In this document: piece by piece, positions 5,873 through 11,465 of the stretch
How the letters are laid out: each line of letters starts with the position of its first letter
Position numbering within the stretch: the first letter of the stretch is position 1
NCBI GenBank assembly: GCA_016932295.1
Contig: JAFGDC010000415.1
Location: forward strand, 1-11,465
Origin: a candidate division CSSED10-310 bacterium
GTDB lineage: Bacteria; CSSED10-310; JAFGDC01
DNA length: 11,465 nt
Reading direction: 5' to 3'
The notes under the pieces: model-generated
What the model was told of the DNA's origin: nothing
The model's database searches: none
What the model saw: the letters and a program-made list of their open reading frames with translations, nothing else
Made by a program: the position numbers and the translations under genes

Positions 5873-8184
5873 TCGAAGAACAGGAACACGCCAAGCCGCC
5901 GGCGATCCTCCGAACCAATCAGTTCCGCCGCCGTGAAGGACCTGTCGCAGGCCGCGTAGACACGGGTATGCCAGGCGCCGAACCTGTGAATGGCGGTTCG
6001 TGGAGTCAGGCTGAACCGCACCGGTTCCCGGGCGAGCATTGCCATGGCCACGCTCCGGCCCCCCAGGTTGATATGCAGGCGGTTGTCCACCAGGCTGTGA
6101 GCGGCCATGCTGAATGATTTTGGATACCCCGGCGTGATAATGCGAAAGGCTGTCGCTGCCCCGCCCTTCAGCCAGCCGCCGCGGAGTTCGTCGCCGAAGT
6201 GGTTGCCATCAAGTACATTCAAACGAATCACCTGGGTCGAGGCGGGCGGTTCGATGCTTCGCCGGGTCAAGGGTGGGAAGACCAGGCGCCAGGCCAGTGC
6301 CAGAACGAGCCCGCCGGCGATCGCGATGGTCCAACTCCGGGCCGCCGATTTCACCGCGCTTCGCGGGTTCGGACGGTCGCCGCGCCGCGCCGCCGGCATG
6401 AACACGCCGATCAGCAGCGCCAGGACGATTCCCCATGTCAGGTTGGCGCCGTAATGCTTGATGTCTCCCATGATGAGCGGCAGCCAGTCCGGCAGGTTCC
6501 TCAAGCCGGGATAGTCGAAGGCGCGGAACAGGTTGCCGGCGCCGCCCGCAATATGCGAACTGAGCGTATGGTAGAGCCATGGGGGATAGAGCAGGAAGCA
6601 GTAGGCCACCAGCCAGGACAGACCCAGAAGTATCCACTTGAGGATGCGCAGTGTCCGGCCTCGATCGGCGACCGCAAGCCCCTGTCCGAATAACGGCAGG
6701 GCCAAGGCCAGGGCGGTCACCACCGGGCGGTTGACCGGACAGTAGCCGCCCCAGTTGCTCTCGTAGCCGTAAATGAACAGGTGGGCGAGGATGGGCGGCA
6801 GCAGGGAGGCTGTGAAACCTCGGTTTTTCTTCCATAATGAGACGATGCCGGGTGCGATCAGTATGAACACGGGCGCGAGGAAGAGCAGACCAATGCGTTG
6901 TTCCAGCCAGATGCCCGTGAACAGCTCGCTAATGCCGCGCAGCCTGAATCCCATCTGTCCGAACATCGCCTGGATGTCCGCCAGGAGGGCACCGTGGTCC
7001 GGTGCACCGGGAATCACGCCCTTGTAGATGGAGGTGGGTGAGAAGTTGCCGTAGAGGTTGTACAGGAACGCCATGTACAGGCCCGTGGAGACGGCCAGCG
7101 GGAATCCGAGTCCGTACAGCGGTCGCCGGCCTCGTCGTCGGCGAATGATGGTGCCCGTCCAGACAAGGACGAGGGCACCGAGAAGAGCGATGTACTTGAC
7201 CCCCAGCCAGGGCAGGAACGCCATGGCAAGACCTGCGCGCCACGCGGCGCCGCGCGGTGCCGGGTCGGCCAGCAGCAGGCGCAGCGAGTAGGCGGCGCAC
7301 AATGCAGCCGCCAACTCCGGGTAGATCTCCGAGGCGTAGAACAGCATGGGGGTGGTGCTGACGCCGATGAGCACTGCCGTTCTGGCGCGCCGCGCGGGAA
7401 TGGCCAGGGCGGCAAGCAGATAGACCTGTATGAAGCATATGATCGCCACCAGGATGGTGGCGAAGCGCATCACCAGGACCAGCGGTCGTGGTTCCAACCG
7501 CAGGGAGACGGCCAGCCAGGGCGCCAGATACAGGGGTAGTCCGATGCTGTGGTGAGGGTAGTTCACCCTGTCTTTGCCCAGATGCGTGAAAACCGGATAG
7601 GTGTTCACGCCGAACAGCCGGTAATCCTTGAACCGGTAGTTGTTGTCCATGCTGATGTCCCGGTCGGCCTGCAGGCTGCGGGTGATCATGAGGTAGGATG
7701 GTTCGTCGCCGGATGGGGCGGCGCGGGGACCGAAGACATCGAGACAATACACGGCGGACAGGATGAACGTGACAGCGGCGATCAACAGGAAATTGCGCCA
7801 ATGGCCGGAGCCATTGATTTCATGATCACGCGCTCCGGCTGTTCGCAGCCACAGCAGGCCGCCCGTGCCGGCGATTGCGGCGGCCGCCAGCAGATCCGAG
7901 ATGTCCCCGGCGAACCATCGATCCTGCAGCGGCGCAAGGAAGTTTACCAGTCCGAAGAGGAATGGTCCGGCATTGGCGGTGAGGCTCGAGGAGAGCGATT
8001 CCAGGGAGCGGCGCGCTTGCCGCCGTGCGGTCCAATACCAAGCACCCAGGGCGATCAGCAGACCGATTACCGGCAGTGGGTGGTCCAGCGCCAGCGCTTC
8101 CCACCAGGTGTCACCGGCGGCGCGGCAGGCGGAGGAGCAGAACCGCAAAGTGGCGCCGGTGGCCAGCCCGGCCAGTCCGACCAT
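5869..8184 (-). CDS. GT-C fold membrane glycosyltransferase (PMT-like), copy 1, with soluble C-terminal domain
   Basis: A 771-residue polytopic membrane protein. Hydrophobic segments at about 39-51, 98-115 and 131-148 precede the acidic motif SGDEPSYL (D160, E161), which opens the first outside loop as in GT-C enzymes using polyprenyl-phosphate sugars. It continues with RSLQADRDISM and a segment with YPHHSIGLPLYLAP. Around ten further spans follow to about residue 630. From about 643 to the end lies a 129-residue soluble, probably beta-rich domain that may bind acceptor or donor outside the membrane. The second glycosyltransferase of the operon shares the overall plan but has no such domain. 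ATG at 8184 has only a weak ribosome site; the frame is open upstream into psd, and a CTG overlapping the psd stop (8235) is a remote alternative that would add a basic N-terminus. It lies 47 bases after psd. Sugar and acceptor are unknown. Confidence 0.8.
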   Translation of the reverse strand: MVGLAGLATGATLRFCSSACRAAGDTWWEALALDHPLPVIGLLIALGAWYWTARRQARRSLESLSSSLTANAGPFLFGLVNFLAPLQDRWFAGDISDLLAAAAIAGTGGLLWLRTAGARDHEINGSGHWRNFLLIAAVTFILSAVYCLDVFGPRAAPSGDEPSYLMITRSLQADRDISMDNNYRFKDYRLFGVNTYPVFTHLGKDRVNYPHHSIGLPLYLAPWLAVSLRLEPRPLVLVMRFATILVAIICFIQVYLLAALAIPARRARTAVLIGVSTTPMLFYASEIYPELAAALCAAYSLRLLLADPAPRGAAWRAGLAMAFLPWLGVKYIALLGALVLVWTGTIIRRRRGRRPLYGLGFPLAVSTGLYMAFLYNLYGNFSPTSIYKGVIPGAPDHGALLADIQAMFGQMGFRLRGISELFTGIWLEQRIGLLFLAPVFILIAPGIVSLWKKNRGFTASLLPPILAHLFIYGYESNWGGYCPVNRPVVTALALALPLFGQGLAVADRGRTLRILKWILLGLSWLVAYCFLLYPPWLYHTLSSHIAGGAGNLFRAFDYPGLRNLPDWLPLIMGDIKHYGANLTWGIVLALLIGVFMPAARRGDRPNPRSAVKSAARSWTIAIAGGLVLALAWRLVFPPLTRRSIEPPASTQVIRLNVLDGNHFGDELRGGWLKGGAATAFRIITPGYPKSFSMAAHSLVDNRLHINLGGRSVAMAMLAREPVRFSLTPRTAIHRFGAWHTRVYAACDRSFTAAELIGSEDRRRLGVFLFFD

Positions 8185-8231
8185 GATGCCGGCGCCTGTC
8201 GGTCGCCACCGGCTGCGGCCGGCACGCCTTC

Positions 8232-9059
8232 TCAGATCCAGCGCGCAACCTCCCCGCCCATCCGGACTGAATCGCCTGGGTGTAATGTGCCCAATCGGCC
8301 GCGACCAGTTTCCAGCAGCATGATCACGGTGGATCCGAAGGCAAAAGCGCCCAGCTCCTCTCCCTTGCGCATGGTATATCCCGCTTCATATTCCCTGAAC
8401 TCGTACCTGCCGTTCATGGTGTTCCCGCGAAGGTCGTCATAACTCAATCGTATACCGCCTACCATGGCGGCGCCCACCTTCACCACCGCCACGGCGCCGC
8501 GGGCCGTCTCCAGGAAGCTTGTGATGCGTTCATTGCGTGAATAGAGTTCCGGCATCCGATTCACCGCCCATGGTTGGACGGTGAACAACCGTCCGGGTAT
8601 CTTCTCCGCCGCCCGCACAATGCCATCACAGGGGCAGTGGATCCGGTGATAGTCTTTGGGACTCAGGTAGAAGGTGATGAACAGTCCGCCCCTGAACCTG
8701 TTCGCCCATTCCTTCCGCCCTATCAGGTCGTCCAGGCGATAGGTGAGTCCCTTGGCCTGGATGAGTCGGTCGTCCTCGATGGCGCCCAGCTCGGACACCG
8801 CGCCGTCCACCGGGGAAATGAGCGCATCCGGGTCGGTGGCGATTGATCTGGCGCCCTTCGGCAGGGGGCGCAGGAAAAAGTCGGCCAGGCTCCGGTAATC
8901 CCGTGGGTCACCGGCGATTTCGCCGCGATCGACTCCGGTCAAAACGCTGTACATACTGTAGACCAGCGGCCGCGCAACGCGCGGCAGCGGCAGCCTGGAG
9001 AGCGTGCCCCACAGGTTGCCGAGCAGGTTGAGGGGAAGATATCTGAGGAATCTGATCAT
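8232..9059 (-). CDS. psd: Phosphatidylserine decarboxylase proenzyme
   Basis: It decarboxylates phosphatidylserine to phosphatidylethanolamine at the inner membrane. The 275-residue proenzyme shows PVDGAVSELG (D85), the SPKDYHRIHCPCDG segment (H138 and H141), an NERI-x-x-F-x-T block near 176-185, VGAAMVGGI (195-203), and the self-cleavage motif FGST (241-244). Cleavage before S243 would give a long beta chain and a short alpha chain carrying the pyruvoyl group. D85, H138/H141 and S243 match the self-processing residues of the E. coli enzyme, and the length suits the larger Psd class (E. coli 322). ATG at 9059 is preceded by GGAG eight bases upstream. An in-frame extension to 9332 was rejected (see rejected items). 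It is first in the five-gene operon. No phosphatidylserine synthase is adjacent, so a related serine head-group lipid cannot be excluded as substrate. Confidence 0.93.
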   Translation of the reverse strand: MIRFLRYLPLNLLGNLWGTLSRLPLPRVARPLVYSMYSVLTGVDRGEIAGDPRDYRSLADFFLRPLPKGARSIATDPDALISPVDGAVSELGAIEDDRLIQAKGLTYRLDDLIGRKEWANRFRGGLFITFYLSPKDYHRIHCPCDGIVRAAEKIPGRLFTVQPWAVNRMPELYSRNERITSFLETARGAVAVVKVGAAMVGGIRLSYDDLRGNTMNGRYEFREYEAGYTMRKGEELGAFAFGSTVIMLLETGRGRLGTLHPGDSVRMGGEVARWI

Positions 9060-9115
9060 TGTCAGTTCTCCGTAATGCCGGGCCGAGGTCCGGTCGTGTG
9101 GCTCCAACCCATTGC

Positions 9116-9144
9116 AGCATAACAAGAACATCGTTACGCCACAA
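9116..9144 (-). promoter_or_regulatory. Candidate promoter for the psd operon
   Basis: On the minus strand TTGTGG (9144-9139), a 17-base spacer, then TATGCT (9121-9116, four of six to TATAAT). It would give a leader of about 50 bases before the psd ATG. The match is moderate. An ECF-type promoter read by the divergent sigma factor is another possibility that cannot be tested without its consensus. Confidence 0.35.
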
Positions 9145-9303
9145 GGTCGTTGCGATTTTCCGGACCGGGCGTGTCGGCCGAGGATATGCCGCAGCCACGG
9201 TTGCTTCCATGTCAAGTGGTCACGAACCATGTGCAACGTCTCGTGCTTCTGTTTATGAGTCAGCCCGGGAATCCGTGAAATTTCCGTAACCATCCTGCGC
9301 GCA

Positions 9304-9333
9304 TTGATTACTTGTGGTGATGAGTCATACACT
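9304..9333 (+). promoter_or_regulatory. Candidate promoter for the sigma/zinc-protein pair
   Basis: TTGATT (9304-9309, four of six), an 18-base spacer, then TACACT (9328-9333, four of six). The predicted start near 9340 leaves about 32 bases that include GAGGAG before the GTG at 9372. It is moderate evidence only. Many ECF genes are self-regulated from a non-sigma70 promoter instead. Confidence 0.35.
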
Positions 9334-9371
9334 GAATCTCCACCGGCGGCTGGTGAGAGAGGAGCGGAGTT

Positions 9372-10181
9372 GTGGCAAACGATGCGCGTTGTATGGATCG
9401 CTCTTCCGGCGGCGCGCCCGGTTCGAACCGGATGGGCGGTGACGGGGTGCGATCAAGGGAAGCGGAACCAATCGCCCGGATCCTGAACGGCATTCGCCGT
9501 GACCTCGATCAGGGACGGGAGCCGGACCTGGAGGCAGCGGCGGAGACGTTGTTCGGTTTGCTCCGGGGGTGGATCAACCTGTGGCTGCGCCGGTATCCGC
9601 TGGCAGAGGAGGATCGTGAAGAGTTGGTCATGGAGGTGTTTTACAACATCTTCAATTACAAGATCAGGCGTCCGGTGATGGAGGAACTCGCCGCACGGCT
9701 GGAGCATCGCGAGGCGTTGGATGATGCGTTTGAAGCCCTGCCGGTGCCGGTGCTTATGTGTATTACCAAGAATAACTGTTTGCAGCAGTATCTTCGTTTG
9801 AAGCGTCGCCGCCGGCCCGTCGAAATCCCTCTTGATTCCCTTCGGGCGCGGCCGGAGGAGTACCGTAACCCGGTGGATGACACGATCGCCGCTGACGACG
9901 GCTTGGTGCACCGGGCGGATCCCATCGACTCGATGGAAGGCGGCGAGCAGGTGCGGAAATGGTTGCGTCAGTTGAAAGCGCGTGATCGCTGTATCGTCGC
10001 GCTGAGTTTTTATTACAACTGCAGTGATGCCGATATCGCCGAGGAACTGGTGCAGCGGGGTTTGACCAGATCGGCCATGTCCAGCGTCAATATTCGGCAA
10101 TGCCGCCACCGGTCGCTGCGCCGGTTGCGCGATTATCTCATCAAGACAGGCCAGGCCGACAGCCGTGGTGAGAGGAACTGA
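9372..10181 (+). CDS. ECF-like RNA polymerase sigma factor, divergent
   Basis: A 269-residue soluble protein with the two-domain plan of ECF sigma factors. The sigma2-like region (about 55-148) contains the acidic EEDREELVMEVFYNIF (79-94) and then VLMCITKNNCLQQYLRLKRRRR (127-148), which resembles the W-L-x-x-I-A-x-N-x-x-x-D-x-x-R-x-x-R signature of region 2.3/2.4. The sigma4-like region (about 193-257) has LRQLKARDRCIVALSFYYNCSDADIAEEL and a basic recognition helix rich in Arg/His (CRHRSLRRLRDYL). It is longer than typical ECFs (about 180-200), with a roughly 30-residue disordered N-terminus and extra sequence inside region 2 and in the linker. The start is GTG at 9372 with GAGGAG seven bases upstream; ATG at 9393 is an alternative. 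Its stop is 2 bases before the next gene, a partner arrangement. It lies divergent from the psd operon. Family assignment is from motif reading only. Confidence 0.72.
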   Translation: MANDARCMDRSSGGAPGSNRMGGDGVRSREAEPIARILNGIRRDLDQGREPDLEAAAETLFGLLRGWINLWLRRYPLAEEDREELVMEVFYNIFNYKIRRPVMEELAARLEHREALDDAFEALPVPVLMCITKNNCLQQYLRLKRRRRPVEIPLDSLRARPEEYRNPVDDTIAADDGLVHRADPIDSMEGGEQVRKWLRQLKARDRCIVALSFYYNCSDADIAEELVQRGLTRSAMSSVNIRQCRHRSLRRLRDYLIKTGQADSRGERN

Positions 10182-10183
10182 CC

Positions 10184-10966
10184 ATGAAAGGCGAACATAT
10201 CTTCGGGCAGGACGGGATGGAAGAACTGGAAGCACGGCTGGTTCGCTATGAACAGTCCGTGGCTGAACTGGTGAAACGGGAGTGTGCCCAATCCAGTGAA
10301 TACATGACCTTGTTGGTGTTGCGGGGACGGATACATCGCCGGACAAGGGTGTCGCCTGGTCCCATGGATTGGTGCGCGGCGGAGTATTTCAGGGAAATGA
10401 AAGAACGGTTTTCGCGGGCTGACAATGCCTTCGCGGCGTGTCTCATGCGGGCGGAGTCGCCGGAACTGTTGGACGAGCGGGGGGCTGAGACCCTGGCGTC
10501 GGCCGGGCGTTCCTGGTTGAAAAACAATCGGCACCGGCAGGGCGATGCCATCCGTCGCCGGCGGGGCCGTGACCTGTTGGCGCAGCGGGACAGGTTTGCG
10601 CTGCTGGTGGATGAGATGGATGATCTGGGTGAGCGGTTCCAGGTTGAGGTGTGCCACGAATCGCGGCGGATCGCCGTGGATAACCGGCTGGCGGACTTTG
10701 ACGAGCTTGTTGTACAAAACCGCGGGACATTCGTGCATCTGGCGCCGGAGCTGTCCATGCTCCTTGCCCGGGACCGCCTGCGCATCTCCGATGATGGCTG
10801 GTGGGAAGTGCTGGCGCCCCACTCCATCACCCGCCTGAGCTACTATGTGCAGGATGAATTGAACGAGGCGGAGAAGAAGGCCGTGGAGCTGCATCTCGGC
10901 CGCTGCCGGAAATGCCGCCGGGAATTGTCGCGACTGATCGAGGTGTACGGCCGGCTGGCGGTGTGA
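10184..10966 (+). CDS. Soluble protein with C-terminal zf-HC2-type zinc motif, putative anti-sigma factor
   Basis: 260 residues. The last 45 match the zinc anti-sigma module: LSYYVQDELNEAEKKAVELHL then HLGRCRKCRREL, giving H237-x3-C241-x2-C244. In zinc anti-sigma factors this motif caps a small helical domain that holds the sigma factor. The rest (1-215) is helical, rich in Arg and Glu, with coiled-coil-like stretches near 8-45 and 150-185. I recognise no family there. There is no membrane segment, whereas the usual anti-sigma factor has the zinc domain first and then a transmembrane helix. It begins 2 bases after the sigma gene stop with AGGA seven bases before ATG, so the two are co-translated. 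The likely role is a cytoplasmic regulator of the upstream sigma factor. A non-regulatory zinc-binding partner is the alternative. Confidence 0.6.
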   Translation: MKGEHIFGQDGMEELEARLVRYEQSVAELVKRECAQSSEYMTLLVLRGRIHRRTRVSPGPMDWCAAEYFREMKERFSRADNAFAACLMRAESPELLDERGAETLASAGRSWLKNNRHRQGDAIRRRRGRDLLAQRDRFALLVDEMDDLGERFQVEVCHESRRIAVDNRLADFDELVVQNRGTFVHLAPELSMLLARDRLRISDDGWWEVLAPHSITRLSYYVQDELNEAEKKAVELHLGRCRKCRRELSRLIEVYGRLAV

Positions 10967-10988
10967 TATTCCTGGATTGGGGATCGGT

Positions 10989-11465
10989 TCAGAATTGTCG
11001 TGACAGGGTTTCCCGCAGGATCTGAATTTCCTCCAGCGTACCTGCATTGAACCTGGCCGCTTGTGGGGCGATGCGGCCGATAAGACCGCTCAGCACGTTG
11101 CCAGGCCCCACTTCCACGAAGGTGGTGACACCCTTCATTACCATCAGGTCGATGGTGGTGGTCCACAACACCGGGCTGCGCACCTGCCGCTTGAGTCCCT
11201 CCATCGCATCCGCGGCGCTCTCGATGATCCTTGCATCGATATTGCGTACCACCGGCCACGCCGGTGCATGGAAAGCCAGGGTGTCGATGACCTCGCCCAA
11301 ACGGCGTGCCGCCGATTCCATCAGGTGGCAGTGGAATGGCGCGCTTACGTGCAGCTTCATGGCGCGCAGCGGCTTGATAGCCGCCACCACGCGCTCCAGC
11401 GCAGCGCTTCCACCCGAGATGACCACCTGCATCGGACTGTTGTAGTTGGCGATTTCCACCTGGCC
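10989..11465 (-). CDS. fabD: Malonyl-CoA:ACP transacylase, C-terminal part (5' end beyond window)
   Basis: It moves malonyl from CoA to acyl carrier protein for fatty-acid synthesis in the cytoplasm. The 158 visible residues cover the C-terminal half: GQVEIANYNSP-x-QVVISG (1-18), SAPFHCHLM (41-49) with H45 as the catalytic His, RNIDA (74-78), the LKRQVRSPVLW block (91-101), and FVEVGPGNVLSGLIGRI (116-132). The nucleophilic Ser motif and the true start lie beyond base 11465. The usual NSPGQ is NSPMQ here. The stop is TGA at 10989-10991, only 22 bases from the convergent zinc-protein stop, so fabG does not follow fabD as it often does in fab clusters. No terminator hairpin is visible in the 22-base gap. 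Confidence 0.93.
   Translation of the reverse strand, partial: GQVEIANYNSPMQVVISGGSAALERVVAAIKPLRAMKLHVSAPFHCHLMESAARRLGEVIDTLAFHAPAWPVVRNIDARIIESAADAMEGLKRQVRSPVLWTTTIDLMVMKGVTTFVEVGPGNVLSGLIGRIAPQAARFNAGTLEEIQILRETLSRQF

Larger units (their letters stand above)
1910..9059 (-). other. Predicted five-gene lipid/glycan operon
   Basis: psd, GT-C 1, GGR, UbiA, GT-C 2 in that order, with spacings of 47, 52, -4 and 2 bases and no convincing terminator between them. One internal promoter is proposed at 5845-5872. The gene types join lipid head-group formation, isoprenoid transfer and reduction, and sugar transfer across the membrane. Co-transcription is inferred from spacing. Confidence 0.65.
9060..9371. 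other. Divergent intergenic control region, psd operon / sigma factor
   Basis: 312 bases between two divergent start codons. It holds a candidate promoter for each direction (described separately) and ribosome sites at both ends: GGAG eight bases before psd on the minus strand, and GAGGAG (9359-9364) seven bases before the GTG of the sigma gene. I see no RNA gene, riboswitch or convincing terminator. The base composition and codon-position pattern look less coding-like than the flanking genes. Confidence 0.6.

Noticed and set aside
7549..8442. 297-residue plus-strand frame spanning the psd/GT-C 1 junction
   Set aside because: Antisense to two recognised genes, no domain.
9210..9215. Perfect TTGACA on the minus strand upstream of psd
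   Set aside because: No -10-like hexamer lies 16-18 bases downstream; the nearest AT-rich one (CATATC) needs a 21-base spacer.
9060..9332. In-frame N-terminal extension of psd (up to 91 residues, with an ATG at 9293)
   Set aside because: The ATG at 9293 has no proper ribosome site, third-position GC is lower than in the genes, Psd proteins start near the chosen ATG 9059 (which has GGAG), and a promoter candidate lies inside the extension. The peptide read from it is oddly protein-like, so ribosome profiling could still be useful.
9453..10346. 297-residue minus-strand frame opposite the sigma factor
   Set aside because: Shadow of the sigma gene. The plus-strand reading has the sigma2/sigma4 motifs and a good ribosome site.
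10133..11047. 304-residue minus-strand frame across the sigma, zinc-protein and fabD ends
   Set aside because: It crosses convergent genes with clear motifs and shows no family features.

Overview
The window is GC-rich bacterial chromosomal DNA, densely packed with genes. It is probably from a Gram-negative or other diderm lineage with large gene families for envelope polymers. A Cys-rich SUMF1-type protein, an ECF-like sigma factor paired with a zinc-finger regulator, bacterial fatty-acid synthesis (FabD) and a phosphatidylserine decarboxylase all sit together. That mix would fit Acidobacteriota, Hydrogenedentota, Kiritimatiellota/Lentisphaerota or similar phyla, but nothing here fixes the taxon. 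I see no tRNA, rRNA, CRISPR array or insertion sequence.

Layout. (1) 1-621 (+): 3' part of a cysteine-rich SUMF1/FGE-like protein. (2) 622-784: short intergenic stretch with a perfect hairpin and a plausible sigma70-type promoter. (3) 785-1903 (+): class I mannose-6-phosphate isomerase with all four zinc ligands. (4) 9059 down to 1910 (-): a tight five-gene operon, in transcription order phosphatidylserine decarboxylase, GT-C membrane glycosyltransferase 1, geranylgeranyl-reductase-family flavoprotein, UbiA-family membrane prenyltransferase, GT-C membrane glycosyltransferase 2. The gaps are 47, 52, -4 (ATGA overlap) and 2 bases. A near-consensus internal promoter (TTGACA-N16-GATAAT) lies in the 52-base gap and would start the last three genes separately. 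(5) 9060-9371: divergent control region. (6) 9372-10966 (+): ECF-like sigma factor followed after 2 bases by a protein with an anti-sigma-type zinc motif at its C-terminus. (7) 10989-11465 (-): C-terminal part of fabD, convergent with the sigma pair.

How the genes may work together. The operon joins lipid head-group chemistry (Psd), isoprenoid transfer (UbiA), isoprenoid saturation (GGR) and two polytopic glycosyltransferases of the class that uses polyprenyl-phosphate sugars outside the inner membrane. The simplest reading is an envelope lipid or glycan pathway. One version is a UbiA enzyme that makes or modifies a polyprenyl carrier, GGR that saturates it, and GT-Cs that move sugars from it. 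The mannose-6-phosphate isomerase could feed GDP-mannose into that pool. This assembly is inference. The most unusual observation is that the UbiA protein has lost or changed four of the six aspartates expected in its two metal-binding motifs, so it may have a changed substrate or a changed reaction. The divergent sigma/zinc-protein pair could control the operon, but no shared promoter motif proves it.
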